The position numbers and the translations under genes were made by a program. DNA of 64,000 nucleotides from Leptospira paudalimensis (GTDB taxonomy: Bacteria > Spirochaetota > Leptospiria > Leptospirales > Leptospiraceae). How positions within the stretch are numbered: position 1 is the stretch's first letter; each line of letters begins with the position of its first letter. A model generated the notes under the pieces. The model saw only the letters and a program-made list of their open reading frames with translations. It had not been told where the DNA came from and ran no database searches. The stretch spans positions 2,348,176-2,412,175 of the forward strand of contig NZ_JAMQPR010000001.1 of assembly GCF_026151345.1 (NCBI RefSeq), in the 5' to 3' direction. This document shows, one piece after another, positions 44,459-54,011 of the stretch.

Positions 44459-45349
44459 TTAAAGACCACATTCACTGTCTGAGATACACGCGAGTTTACT
44501 CATAAAACATTTTCCACTGTTGGAACAAACATGAGGTGATGGACCATTACAAGTTGATGTAGCAGAAATCTCACGACAGGTTCTGTTGTTTTTTTCTTCA
44601 TTGGTTAGAACAATGAGTCTAAATTCAGAATGGATTTTGAGTTCTGGATTCGTTTTTAAAGAAGCTGTCACTTGAAATGACTGAAACATTTGATTGGTAG
44701 AATTAGTGGGGACACCCGTTACAATTCCTGTTTTGGAATCGAAAGAAATTCCACTCGGAAGCTTAGGTTCAATTCCAAACACAATCTCACCTAAATTCAC
44801 TAACCCTTGTAAGGAAGGATTCAAAGCCCTTGGTTCAAAATTTTCGATCTCTTGGTTGGTTTCCAAAAAGTAAGAACGGAACGAATAATGAAACGATCCG
44901 AGACATGGCAAAAGTCGTTTTTCTTTTCCTTTCGATGGACTGACAATTAGAACTTCGATCATGGAATTGGGACATACTTTCACTTGGGCCTGAATTTCAT
45001 CATCAGAAGTGTTTGTAAAGGAAACATACTTATCACCACCTTCTCCCCACAATTCATTCGGAGATAACGATAGAAGATTTTTTCCAGTGATCACAAAATT
45101 AGTATTTTCCAAAAGTACGTCTGGTGTGATGGAGTGGATCTCAAATTCATTCTCTAATGTTGGCTCATTTGATTCATTCGATGTATCAACTTGTGGCACT
45201 TTGACCACAAGAAGGATTCCTTCCACCCAATTAGCAAAATTTGAACTCGAATTGTCGGAACAATTAAGTAAAACGAAAACCAATGAAATCATCATTAGAA
45301 TTTTTGCATAACGATTGTTATCGATTTTTTTCCCCATTTGTTGAACCAC
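44459..45349 (-). CDS. lipoprotein with Ig-like/putative-Ig fold and Cys-rich C-terminus
   Basis: A 296-aa lipoprotein; signal up to LVFVLLNC (Cys near 30). Residues about 68-120 (IHSITPDVLLENTNFVITGK) look like an IPT/TIG domain, and residues 185-245 (LGEIVFGIEPKLPSGISFDS then TGIVTGVPTNST) match the He_PIG putative Ig pattern. The last 40 residues have six cysteines (CREISATSTCNG, CSNSGKCFM, CISDSECGL), resembling a small disulfide-knotted module. Binding or adhesion is a possible role; nothing shows it. First gene of the minus-strand exported run, divergent from the SRPBCC gene. Confidence 0.72.
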   Translation of the reverse strand: MVQQMGKKIDNNRYAKILMMISLVFVLLNCSDNSSSNFANWVEGILLVVKVPQVDTSNESNEPTLENEFEIHSITPDVLLENTNFVITGKNLLSLSPNELWGEGGDKYVSFTNTSDDEIQAQVKVCPNSMIEVLIVSPSKGKEKRLLPCLGSFHYSFRSYFLETNQEIENFEPRALNPSLQGLVNLGEIVFGIEPKLPSGISFDSKTGIVTGVPTNSTNQMFQSFQVTASLKTNPELKIHSEFRLIVLTNEEKNNRTCREISATSTCNGPSPHVCSNSGKCFMSKLACISDSECGL

Positions 45350-45448
45350 CTTGTATCAAAATGGGGTAAATCTTTCTATCGACTGGTCTCAAAAAAGATG
45401 GGAAAATTTCATTGACTCAGGTGTTACAAACTGAATCCATTTTCTCTT

Positions 45449-45862
45449 ATGCCTACAGAAATTACAATAAGCGCGTCCATCACTTCCGATCGAAAAAAAG
45501 TTTGGGAATATTATACAAACGCATCTCACATTACATCTTGGAATTTTGCAGATCCCTCTTGGCATTGTCCAGCTGCAAAAGTGGATTTAGTATCGGGAGG
45601 AAAGTATTTTGCAAGGATGGAAGCAAAAGATGGAAGTTTTGGATTCGATTTTGAAGCCATTTTCGATGAAGTGAAAGATTTTCAATCATTGTCATACACA
45701 ATGCCTGACGGACGAAAGGTGAAGGTTCAATTTTTGGAAAAATCTCCCAATACAGAAGTGGTTGTTGTTTTTGATGCAGAGAATGAAAATCCAGTGGAAA
45801 TGCAAAAAGATGGATGGCAATCAATCTTAAATAATTTCAAACACTATGTTGAAACAAATTAA
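45449..45862 (+). CDS. SRPBCC (AHSA1-type) domain protein
   Basis: A 137-aa cytoplasmic protein of the START/Bet v1-like fold. The pattern ITISASITSDRKKVWEYYTN, WNFADPSWHCPAAKVDLVSG and a final helix VEMQKDGWQSILNNFKHYVE is typical of AHSA1-like proteins, which bind hydrophobic ligands or act as chaperone cofactors. The ligand is unknown. It stands alone: divergent from the Ig-like lipoprotein gene and convergent with the metallo-hydrolase gene. Confidence 0.85.
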   Translation: MPTEITISASITSDRKKVWEYYTNASHITSWNFADPSWHCPAAKVDLVSGGKYFARMEAKDGSFGFDFEAIFDEVKDFQSLSYTMPDGRKVKVQFLEKSPNTEVVVVFDAENENPVEMQKDGWQSILNNFKHYVETN

Positions 45863-45914
45863 AAATTGATTCCTGTTTCATTTACAACTAACTACCCTTA
45901 GTTGAAGACAAAAA

Positions 45915-45945
45915 CCAACAATCCAATTCTCCTTTGGATTGTTGG
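45915..45945 (-). terminator. intrinsic terminator after the MBL-fold lipoprotein gene
   Basis: CCAACAATCCAA (45915-45926) and TTGGATTGTTGG (45934-45945) form a perfect 12-bp stem with a 7-base loop. Read on the minus strand it ends in TTTTTGTCTTC, a U-rich tail, right after the gene stop at 45956. It could also stop the convergent SRPBCC transcript, but there is no T-run on that side. Confidence 0.85.
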
Positions 45946-45955
45946 ACAAAGAAAC

Positions 45956-47074
45956 TCAATCGGTTTCTATGTATTTTTTCCACCACCGTTCCAAAAGATT
46001 TGGTTCTTTTAGTTTTACCAACTGTCCAAATTTTGGAGTCATCAAATCAATGTTATACTTTTTTGATTCTCTTTCAATGTTTTCAGCAGGTTCATACCAA
46101 CTATGAAGGGATAAATTAAACATTCCCCAATGGACAGGCACCAATCGTTTTCCCTTTAAATCCAAATGTGCTTTTGCAGTTTGTTCTGGTAAAACATGAA
46201 CCGCTTCCCACATAGGATTGTATTGTCCATTTTCAATAAAGGTCAAATCAAAGGGACCGTATGTATCTCCGATTTGTTTGAAGTGGATATCGTAACCAGA
46301 ATCCCCACTAAAATAAAATCGTTCTTTTTCACCAATCACTGTCCAAGAAGACCAAAGGGTTTGGTTTCCATTCATCCCTCTCCTACCAGAAAAATGTTGG
46401 GCAGGTGTACAAACGATTTGAATTTTTCCTATGGAAAACTTTTCCCACCAATCAAGTTCTGTGAACCGATCTTCAGGTATCCCCCATTCTTTTAAGTGGG
46501 ATGTAACACCGAGTGGAGTTAGAAAACGAGTTTCTTTGGATTTAAAAAAATCGATCGTTTCCATATCCAAATGATCGTAATGGTCATGCGAGATAATGAT
46601 ATAATCGATTTTTGGTAATTCTTCTAATTTCACAACAGCATCCTGGAATCGTTTGACCATAATGGCAAAGGGTGCTGCTGACCCAGAAAAAACTGGATCA
46701 AAAAGTAAAATGGTTCCTTCTATGTTCACAAGGAATGTAGAATGCCCAAACCAAATAAATTTGATACTTTCGTCAGGTTTTAAAAATTCCTGAAAGTTTG
46801 GTTTTTCTTCAGGTAATTTTACGGAAGGTTTCTGGTATTTGTCACCACCAAACATAAACTTAACGAAAAGAGAAAAGAAGTTTTGACCTTCCCTCATTTT
46901 CTCCAGTACATCTGGCCGTCGATTGACGAACTGTTCGCGTGAATGATCGTAATGAGTTGATTTTTGAATCAATTCCTTATGGGAACCTTCTGGGTCTTTT
47001 CCAAACGCCTTACATTGGAAAAATGAAATTGAAAATAAAACGACGATTGATAAGGATATGAGAATTGTTGGCAA
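45956..47074 (-). CDS. exported metallo-beta-lactamase-fold hydrolase (NAPE-PLD-like)
   Basis: About 372 aa from TTG 47074, preceded by GGAGA and giving a clean lipoprotein signal PTILISLSIVVLFSISFFQC. An upstream TTG at 47137 is possible. The metal motif is SHDHYDHLD (HxHxDH, about 158-166), with GHSTFLVNIEGTILLFDPVF before it and FSGDSGYD and VHWGMFNLSLHSW after it, matching NAPE-PLD/UlaG-type phosphodiesterases and lactonases. A phospholipid or lactone substrate is possible. The gene follows the lipoprotein at 47140-47922 on the same strand and is closed by the hairpin at 45915. Confidence 0.83.
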   Translation of the reverse strand: MPTILISLSIVVLFSISFFQCKAFGKDPEGSHKELIQKSTHYDHSREQFVNRRPDVLEKMREGQNFFSLFVKFMFGGDKYQKPSVKLPEEKPNFQEFLKPDESIKFIWFGHSTFLVNIEGTILLFDPVFSGSAAPFAIMVKRFQDAVVKLEELPKIDYIIISHDHYDHLDMETIDFFKSKETRFLTPLGVTSHLKEWGIPEDRFTELDWWEKFSIGKIQIVCTPAQHFSGRRGMNGNQTLWSSWTVIGEKERFYFSGDSGYDIHFKQIGDTYGPFDLTFIENGQYNPMWEAVHVLPEQTAKAHLDLKGKRLVPVHWGMFNLSLHSWYEPAENIERESKKYNIDLMTPKFGQLVKLKEPNLLERWWKKYIETD

Positions 47075-47139
47075 AGAAGTTTCTCCAAACACAGCTGTTT
47101 CAATTAGACATATTGTATTCGGAAAAAATGATTTCAAAC

Positions 47140-47922
47140 TTATCTTGTCAGAATTTTTAAATTTTCTTTAGCCTTTTCATACCAAAACCCAGATTTTTGC
47201 ATTTCCAAAATGGATCTCAAAAACTGAATTTCTGCTGATTTTTGATTTTTGCCAAACTGAGGATCAAAAATTATTTTTTCCTGAACGGGATCAATCCGTC
47301 TCTGGTAGAACTCCGAATTGTCCGAGATTCGATTGAATTCAATGGTAAAACTCGAAGTGCCAGAAATTTGATTTGTTTTGATCGTAAAAATTCCTAGAAA
47401 AACAATCTCTCCTGGTTTCCCTTTGATTTTCAATGTATTGGCACTTTTGAAAGGGTTTAGCATTGAACTCATATTGATTCTACATTTATCTCCGCAAGCC
47501 CGAGTCCAATTCAATTCCCTAATTAAATATTCTTTGTCACCATCTAACTTGTTTGGATTAAAAATTGATTTTTTAGGATGATTGGAAAATGAAATATAAG
47601 ATTCTTTTTCTTCTTCAAAATAATGAAAAGAAGTTTTGATATAAGAACCTCTGTAGATGTCTAGAGATGGATTTAGTTCTACAATCTCGTCTATCTTTAC
47701 ATTTTCCCCTGATAACGGTTGTAAGCTAACATAACTAACTGCAATCGCAAGATCATTTCGCTCAGTCTCATCTAATAATAAAAAACCGATTAGAGTGTTT
47801 TTTGACTCTGATTTTGAATCACTCGGATCAAATAGTCGTTCTGTTGTCGCTTTACACCCTACAGAAATCAATATATACGCGAGAAATAGAATTAAGACAG
47901 ATGTTATACGGTAAAATGCCAT
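47140..47922 (-). CDS. lipoprotein of unknown function
   Basis: A 260-aa lipoprotein with signal TSVLILFLAYILISVGC (Cys near 23). The mature part starts with Ser/Lys-rich linker, then alternating beta strands (NTLIGFLLLDETERNDLAIA, EIVFLGIFTIKTNQISG) and a helical C-terminus (SAEIQFLRSILEMQKSGFWY). No family recognised. Coupled to the MBL-fold gene on the same strand; probably one operon. Confidence 0.72.
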   Translation of the reverse strand: MAFYRITSVLILFLAYILISVGCKATTERLFDPSDSKSESKNTLIGFLLLDETERNDLAIAVSYVSLQPLSGENVKIDEIVELNPSLDIYRGSYIKTSFHYFEEEKESYISFSNHPKKSIFNPNKLDGDKEYLIRELNWTRACGDKCRINMSSMLNPFKSANTLKIKGKPGEIVFLGIFTIKTNQISGTSSFTIEFNRISDNSEFYQRRIDPVQEKIIFDPQFGKNQKSAEIQFLRSILEMQKSGFWYEKAKENLKILTR

Positions 47923-48003
47923 AGTAGAATACTATGTTTTGTAAATTAGTGGTGTCAAGAAAAAATAACTTGCCATTAGGTGGGAAGAATACATTCTTTG
48001 GCG

Positions 48004-48573
48004 ATGCGTTCTAGAGTCAGATTCTATTTTTACATACTTTGTTTATTAACCATTAACAACTGCATGACGTTTGCTGAAAATTTATCAGACGTAGACACAA
48101 AATTCATCCTGTCCTTAAAACAAAACCCATCCCAAAAATCCATTACCATTTACAACCCATCTACAATAGACCATCCAAAAATTGTCATCAATGAAGGAAA
48201 ACTACTACAAAAAGCATTTGAAACAGCTGGTTATTTCAAATCAGTCAAAGTTGGATATAAAGATGATGAAGTTTTTGCTTTAGTGTTTCTAACCAGAAAA
48301 CATGAAGAAGGCATTGGTGTTTGGATCACGGGACTATCATTTGGAATCTTACCGAGTATCACTTATGAAACGATCACGACAGAAGTAAGCATTCGTAATC
48401 AAGAAACTGGAAAAGCTAATAATTATAGAAGGGAATCAAAATTCAAAATATATAATGGATGGATATTTTTACCACTCTGGCCCTTTTTCCTCGAAAATCC
48501 AGAAATGCAAAATTTATTGAATCACCAAATCCATTCCATCCTAAAAGAAGCAAAGTTAGATGGAACCATCTAA
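48004..48573 (+). CDS. small lipoprotein of unknown function
   Basis: About 189 aa from ATG 48004, giving signal RVRFYFYILCLLTINNC (Cys near 20). A GTG at 47980 in the same frame is an alternative; neither has a clear ribosome site. The mature part has AFETAGYFKSVKVGYKDDEV and a C-terminal ENPEMQNLLNHQIHSILKEA helix, and a stretch WITGLSFGILPSITYETIT that may be a membrane-facing beta pair. It resembles no family I know. A terminator follows at 48601-48629. Divergent from the lipoprotein at 47140-47922. Confidence 0.65.
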   Translation: MRSRVRFYFYILCLLTINNCMTFAENLSDVDTKFILSLKQNPSQKSITIYNPSTIDHPKIVINEGKLLQKAFETAGYFKSVKVGYKDDEVFALVFLTRKHEEGIGVWITGLSFGILPSITYETITTEVSIRNQETGKANNYRRESKFKIYNGWIFLPLWPFFLENPEMQNLLNHQIHSILKEAKLDGTI

Positions 48574-48600
48574 CTTTACATTTCAATCAATTTTAATGGC

Positions 48601-48629
48601 AAATAATACTAGAAACGACTGTATTATTT
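48601..48629 (+). terminator. intrinsic terminator, plus strand
   Basis: AAATAATAC (48601-48609) and GTATTATTT (48621-48629) form a 9-bp stem with an 11-base loop, followed by a run of T. It lies 28 bp after the small lipoprotein gene and overlaps the 3' end of the convergent metallopeptidase gene. The AT-rich stem is weak but the T-run is long. Confidence 0.65.
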
Positions 48630-50213
48630 TTTTTCTTCTTTGACTTTGATTCCGTAAAACCCTTCTTTTCTTCCTATCCAAAACAATCGATCCATTTGGT
48701 CTTCTGTCATCATACGTTTGTTAAAGGTTTCTGAGTAAAAATCCCACTCTGTATTTCCTTGGTAATCCCGAGGCCACTCTTTTCTCCTTTGGTAAGGGTG
48801 GTCTTTTTTAGGGAAATTGGATTTGTGGTATGCCCATTCCAAAACATGGAATAATTCATGGTAAATGAAAATGGGATGGTTGGCATGATTTCCACTTGCG
48901 ATACTTTTATTGGAATCCGAAAGGATGGTCAGTCTCACTTCTGGATCAGTATCAGTTCCATAGTTCCATTCTGTGCCTCCCCCATTCGTAATGAGTACTC
49001 GATTAGGTTGTTTCACACCTGGCCAAACAACAACCACTCCATCACTTGATTTGATTTGATCCAGTATGTCCTTTGAAAGGGCTGGTTGGATGGATTCAAT
49101 CGAAGGTTGCATCACAAAACGAAAGGATTCATCTCGAAAATTTGTGGAAGTGATTTCTGAATTGGTTCGTATCACTTCATAATCCCAATGGATTCCCTTC
49201 GATACATCTTCGAATGAATCTCGAAAGTAAATAAAACTTAATAATAAATCAGATAAATCTTTTTCCGACAAGTCTGTATCCATATTTCCATAGGAACTCA
49301 ATTGATTTGGTAATGGATCTTTGAATCGTGTGCGAGGGACTACCAAAAAAATCATCTTTAAATTTCTACGAGGTTCTTCTTTCAATTTTTTTGTTCGAAA
49401 TTGTAATGCCTTGTATTTAATGAAAAGTTGATCTCGTAAAAAATTCCAATATGAGGTTACTTGGGCATCCATATCTGGGTATAACATTGATATGGTATCA
49501 AAAGCGTAATTGTATTTCCCTTTTTTTACATATTCATCAGTGAGTAAGGAAGTATTCCAAGCGATTGCTGGTATGAGTGCATTGGACAATTTATCTTTGA
49601 ACAGGTTATTCTGAAATAGTTCATGCCATTTTTCCCTTTCGTCCATTGTGATTTCAGAATCGATAAACAGGTCACCGATATTATAACCAGTATTCATGGC
49701 AGCATCTTTTCCTGATAATGAGGAGAGACCTTCAAATAAAAATTCCCTTGCCTTTAACCTTTCATTTAACTTCATATAGGCGATAGTTAATACATTTATC
49801 AACAATCCATAATTGGCATCTCCAATTTTTTCCCTAGCTTTCGGAATGACCTTCGGGATGAGGGAAACCATTTCAGGATAACGCTCATCATGATTGAGAC
49901 ACCAGATTGCAGTTGTCAAAGTAGATGGTTCTTCTTCAGGAACGAGTAAAACATGTTGGTTTGCACTCTTAATACATTCGTCTGGCCATTTGCCTTTTTT
50001 ACTCGCCAATTGAGAAGAAGAAGCCAATCGAAGCCACCAACCAAAACTATCTTTTGGATCCGATTGGACAATCTTTTCCGATAGTTTGAATGCAGAAAGG
50101 TAATCTTGTTTTTTTAAAAATTGGTCTGCTTGGTTCCAAGTCACTTGGTCAACTGCTAATAGTGAAGAAAAGGAAAGACAAATTAACAAACATAGATATT
50201 TCTTTTGGTTCAT
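48624..50213 (-). CDS. exported protein with HELFH zinc-peptidase motif and TPR-like N-terminus
   Basis: A 529-aa protein with signal peptide MNQKKYLCLLICLSFSSLLA. Residues about 25-230 are helical and TPR-like (SAFKLSEKIVQSDPKDSFGW, YGLLINVLTIAYMKLNERLK). Near residue 451 the segment FIYHELFHVLEWAYHKS contains HELFH, the HExxH motif of zinc metallopeptidases; a later Glu in TEWDFYSETFNKR could be the third ligand. Upstream of it, WPGVKQPNRVLITNGGGTEW is unexplained. I know no named family with this layout. Function is inferred from the motif only. Confidence 0.7.
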   Translation of the reverse strand: MNQKKYLCLLICLSFSSLLAVDQVTWNQADQFLKKQDYLSAFKLSEKIVQSDPKDSFGWWLRLASSSQLASKKGKWPDECIKSANQHVLLVPEEEPSTLTTAIWCLNHDERYPEMVSLIPKVIPKAREKIGDANYGLLINVLTIAYMKLNERLKAREFLFEGLSSLSGKDAAMNTGYNIGDLFIDSEITMDEREKWHELFQNNLFKDKLSNALIPAIAWNTSLLTDEYVKKGKYNYAFDTISMLYPDMDAQVTSYWNFLRDQLFIKYKALQFRTKKLKEEPRRNLKMIFLVVPRTRFKDPLPNQLSSYGNMDTDLSEKDLSDLLLSFIYFRDSFEDVSKGIHWDYEVIRTNSEITSTNFRDESFRFVMQPSIESIQPALSKDILDQIKSSDGVVVVWPGVKQPNRVLITNGGGTEWNYGTDTDPEVRLTILSDSNKSIASGNHANHPIFIYHELFHVLEWAYHKSNFPKKDHPYQRRKEWPRDYQGNTEWDFYSETFNKRMMTEDQMDRLFWIGRKEGFYGIKVKEEKK

Positions 50214-50273
50214 CGAATCACCTCGGGCAATCGAAACATAGAGTCTTTATTATTTTCAAAAAGAATCAATCGT

Positions 50274-51230
50274 TTATTTTTGTTCTTTGGATACGATTCT
50301 TTCTTGGTGGCCTGGATAAATGTATTTGGTTTTTTGATAAGTTGCAATGCCCTTTAAAGTATCCAAACTCAGACGATTCAACTTTGGATCTGTTGTAAAT
50401 GTTCCTGGGATTATATTTTCTAACCAACCAAAACGAGTATGGCAAGTATCACCTAAAACCAAATGACCACCATCTTTGGAAGGGATAAAGAATGCTAAAC
50501 TTCCCCTTGTATGACCCGGAACAGAGATGATAAAAAAACTTTGGTCTCCAAAAAAATCAAAAACAAAAGTACCAGAATTCACATCACCAAAATCAAGTTG
50601 TAATAAATTTGGATTTTCTCCTAACAAACGATTGGTAGAGCCTTGTACAATAACATTGATGAATTGTGAATGGTCCATCTCACCTGGACCAACATAAAAA
50701 GGAATGTTTTGGTCTAACTCACTGGCACCCATAACATGATCCAGGTGTAAGTGTGTAAAAAAGATTCCCTTCAATTGGATTTTATTTTTTTCTAAATAAC
50801 TCTTTGTTGTTTCATAGACCTTTAATTTATCAAAATTCATTTGAGAGGCAACAATGGAATTGACCGGAACTTGGTCTTTCCCTTTTGTAAAACTTTCCCC
50901 GATCCCAGAATCGATCATAAAGGTTCCATATTTTGGGTGTTTGACCAAATAAAAATAAATTGAAATTGGTTCTAGTTTGTCTGTTAGATTGGCAAGTTTG
51001 GATTTTGGATCCTCTAAATCCAATAAACCGGCAAGTGGCACTTCCCAATCAGCAGCCTTAATGGTTTGGAAATCGACATATGTCTTTGGTTTGATGGGAA
51101 GTGTAAATGGTTGGTTAGAGGAAATGATGGTATAATTTTTGTAAGTATGTGAACTCACATGGCAATGTGAAAAAAATAAGGTTAAAAAAAGGAAAGGAAA
51201 GAATCGTAGGACCGTTTGGATTTGTTTCAT
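50274..51230 (-). CDS. lipoprotein metallo-beta-lactamase-fold hydrolase (lactonase-like)
   Basis: A 318-aa exported MBL enzyme. The signal ends FLTLFFSHC (Cys near 23), so it is probably lipid-anchored. The metal motif is FTHLHLDHVMG (HxHxDH, about 155-162), followed by PGHTRGSLAFFIP and LVLGDTCHTRFG, as in N-acyl homoserine lactonases (AiiA-like) and related hydrolases. ATG 51230 has AGAGG 9 bases upstream. The substrate is unknown; quorum-quenching activity is possible but unproven. It lies 60 bp upstream of the metallopeptidase gene on the same strand. Confidence 0.8.
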   Translation of the reverse strand: MKQIQTVLRFFPFLFLTLFFSHCHVSSHTYKNYTIISSNQPFTLPIKPKTYVDFQTIKAADWEVPLAGLLDLEDPKSKLANLTDKLEPISIYFYLVKHPKYGTFMIDSGIGESFTKGKDQVPVNSIVASQMNFDKLKVYETTKSYLEKNKIQLKGIFFTHLHLDHVMGASELDQNIPFYVGPGEMDHSQFINVIVQGSTNRLLGENPNLLQLDFGDVNSGTFVFDFFGDQSFFIISVPGHTRGSLAFFIPSKDGGHLVLGDTCHTRFGWLENIIPGTFTTDPKLNRLSLDTLKGIATYQKTKYIYPGHQERIVSKEQK

Positions 51231-51668
51231 CAGAAGATTACCTCTTTTGACTCAATTTCAACTCGATCCTAAAAATTGTAAAATACATCTTGAGATAAAA
51301 GGTGAGATTCCTTTTACTCACAAAGGTTTCAATGTGGCTTAGAAATTCTTTTAAGTTTAATGTTAAGTCACTGTGGCTCGCAAGATAAAAATACTTTGTA
51401 AGCCATCCTATCAAGCACTCAATATACCACATGTAGTGTTAGATACGTAAAAGTTTTAAAACAATACATACGTTAGGAAATTGAATTTGATTTTCATTTC
51501 GATAATCTAATCCTATACAAATTGATTGCTAAGTAAAATTCATTACAATTTAACTTGAAGTCTCGAAGTTCGGATAAGTTCTAATCAGTTGTAGTATTTA
51601 AAATTGTAAGAGCTACCTTATTATTTATTTTACTCGCGAAAAATGAATAGTGTCTAACCTGTGGTTAT
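51231..51668. other. 438-bp intergenic region upstream of the propeller lipoprotein
   Basis: AT-rich, between the divergent lactonase-like and propeller lipoprotein genes. No RNA gene, strong hairpin or credible ORF is seen. A candidate promoter is TTGATT (51522-51527) and TACAAT (51544-51549), spaced 16 bp, which would leave a 5' leader of about 110 bases before ATG 51669. A weak dyad GTGAG/CTCAC lies near 51303-51322. Confidence 0.4.
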
Positions 51669-54011
51669 ATGCATTTTTACTCTCGTTTTACTTTTTTCTT
51701 TGTTATCTTTTGTTTAGCCATTGGATGTAAAGTTTCTGAATTAAATAATGCATGTGATCCTAGTTCCAAATCTTTTTTAACATTCTTACTCATCAAAAAT
51801 GTAGCGAATGATCGTTCTCCAAGTTGTGTTCCTTATATCGACAGGAATGAACCAAATTTTGTAAGTTATGGTGTGTTTACTACAGGTAGCCCAGCAGAAG
51901 TTGTAACAGCCACTATCTCAAAAGGGAAAATTTATATTGGTGGTCTCTTTGACCAAATTGCTGCAACTACTGGTGGTGGTGCCTTTATCTGGAGTGATTC
52001 CAGTATCCCTATTGCTTCCACGTATTGCCCTCAACTTGATGTTTTTGATGAGGTAGGTTCCACTTATGGAACGATCAACCATGCCGTTTTAGACCAAGAA
52101 GGTAACCTCTATATACTTGGGAAATTCACACACATACAAGGTATTCCAAGAAATAATATAGCAAAAATCAATCAAAAATGCCAACTAGATTTACGTTTTG
52201 ATGCCAGACTAAATACTTCGAGTTCTATATTTTATGATTTAATTTATTTAGATGGAAGGATCTTCTTCTCGGGTGATTTCCAAACTTCAAATGGACCGAT
52301 TACAAACTTTCCATCTCCAACAAACAGAGAACATATTGCTTCCATCAATGCAACTACTGGGGTAATCGATTCCTGGGCACCAAATGTTTCTGGAACTGAT
52401 GTAAAATCACTTGTTACTGACGGAACTTATATTTATATAGGAGGAAGTTTTACGGCTGTTAATGGAAATGGAGCAGGAAATTTAGGTAAACTTCATAAAG
52501 ATAACGGAAACACATTTTATCCGATCGTAGATACAAACGGTTCGGTGAATACTTTGTTATTAAAAGATGGAACATTATATGTGGGCGGAGTATTTTCTTC
52601 TCTTAATGCCGGTACTGTAACACGATCAAAACTCGCGGCAATAGACTTAACTACCAACACAGTTACATCCTCTTTCAGTAGTTTGTTAATTTCAGGAAAT
52701 GCTGTATTTGACCTCGCAATTTACAAAGACCAATTGTTCGTAGCTGGAGAAATATCGACACCAAGACTTGGAATTTTCAAAGTAGATTTATCGGGAAATC
52801 TGCAACCTTCCAATTATAATTTAGATGGTGTGTATGCAAATGTTTATAAATTATCTATCGTAGATGACAAACTCTATGCATTTGGATTTTTTGAATCAGT
52901 TAGAAACTTAGAAAGAAAATATTTTTTCCAATTGAATATAGAAACTGATGAAGTAACTTCTTTTGATCCTAGATTATTTAATTTAAATTTTGAATTCCAA
53001 GGTGTAGCTTTAAAACTAAAAGAGAATGTTCTCTTTTTGGGAGGTGGGTACGGAGCCATTGATACAAGGACTAGAAATTATTTTGCAGAATTGGATTTAG
53101 CGACAGGTACTCCAACCGATTGGGATCCAAATCCAAATGATATAGTGACTCAAATGCTCGCCGTAGACAATAAACTCTATCTTCATGGACAATTCACGTC
53201 AATTGTCAACACAACACGCCAATCAACTGCTGCTTTTCAATTAGATACAAAAACTTTATTAACTTGGAATCCAATCTTTCCTGCATCTTCTATTGAAACA
53301 ATGATCTTCCATAAAGATTCAATTTATGCTTCGGGGAATTTTACAACTCTCAATTCGATTCCTGTGAATCGAATTGTTAAACTTGATTCAATTGAAAGTG
53401 GTTTTGATGCCAATTTTCTTCCCAATCCAAATAATACCGTAAGATCATTACTAATATGGGAAGAAGAACTTTTGGCTTCAGGTCAATTCACAACTTTTTC
53501 AAATCCAGCAGTTCACCTAGCAAAAATAAATCGTTTCAATGGAACATTTATAAAAACACATACCGACAGTTTCACTTCCAATTTTTCTGCTTATTCCATA
53601 TTTGTTTCCGACAATCGTTTGATTATGAGCGGACAATACCAAACTACTTCACCTTATCCAGGAAATAGTTTATCCTACTACCAACTTCCTGATTTAACTT
53701 CTATCCAAACAAATGGAACATTGGCTACTGCTTCCGAATTCGTTCGTTCGATTGACCAAAATGAAAACAAAATATACTTAGGTGGTTTAATCAGTACAGT
53801 ATCCGGTGCACAAAGAGTTGGAATTTTTTCACAAAATCGAAGTGACTTAACTTTGAATAGTTGGGATCCAAAATTCCAAGTAGGATCAACTGTAAGAAAA
53901 GTAATTTCGAATGGGAACTCAATTTATGTTTTTGGGAACATTACGAATCCCAACAAACGTTATAGAGCAGGTCTTGTCAAATTAGACAAAGACTCTGCTT
54001 TTTTATACTAA
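51669..54011 (+). CDS. large lipoprotein with repeated beta-propeller-like motifs
   Basis: A 780-aa lipoprotein with signal [14 protein letters not shown] (Cys near 20). From about residue 90 a motif of the type IYIGGLF / LYVGGVF / IYASGNF / LLASGQF / IYLGGLI recurs about ten times at roughly 45-70-residue intervals, each preceded by a loop with Asn/Asp/Gly, as in delta-60 or propeller repeats. Such folds bind proteins or sugars at the cell surface. Repeats are diverged, so the count is approximate. It stands alone with a long upstream region and overlaps the stop of the convergent MCP gene by 4 bp. Confidence 0.75.
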   Translation: MHFYSRFTFFFVIFCLAIGCKVSELNNACDPSSKSFLTFLLIKNVANDRSPSCVPYIDRNEPNFVSYGVFTTGSPAEVVTATISKGKIYIGGLFDQIAATTGGGAFIWSDSSIPIASTYCPQLDVFDEVGSTYGTINHAVLDQEGNLYILGKFTHIQGIPRNNIAKINQKCQLDLRFDARLNTSSSIFYDLIYLDGRIFFSGDFQTSNGPITNFPSPTNREHIASINATTGVIDSWAPNVSGTDVKSLVTDGTYIYIGGSFTAVNGNGAGNLGKLHKDNGNTFYPIVDTNGSVNTLLLKDGTLYVGGVFSSLNAGTVTRSKLAAIDLTTNTVTSSFSSLLISGNAVFDLAIYKDQLFVAGEISTPRLGIFKVDLSGNLQPSNYNLDGVYANVYKLSIVDDKLYAFGFFESVRNLERKYFFQLNIETDEVTSFDPRLFNLNFEFQGVALKLKENVLFLGGGYGAIDTRTRNYFAELDLATGTPTDWDPNPNDIVTQMLAVDNKLYLHGQFTSIVNTTRQSTAAFQLDTKTLLTWNPIFPASSIETMIFHKDSIYASGNFTTLNSIPVNRIVKLDSIESGFDANFLPNPNNTVRSLLIWEEELLASGQFTTFSNPAVHLAKINRFNGTFIKTHTDSFTSNFSAYSIFVSDNRLIMSGQYQTTSPYPGNSLSYYQLPDLTSIQTNGTLATASEFVRSIDQNENKIYLGGLISTVSGAQRVGIFSQNRSDLTLNSWDPKFQVGSTVRKVISNGNSIYVFGNITNPNKRYRAGLVKLDKDSAFLY

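Noticed and set aside
51238..51432. 64-codon minus-strand ORF in the 438-bp intergenic region
   Set aside because: No start signal, composition like the flanking noncoding DNA, no similarity to anything recognisable.
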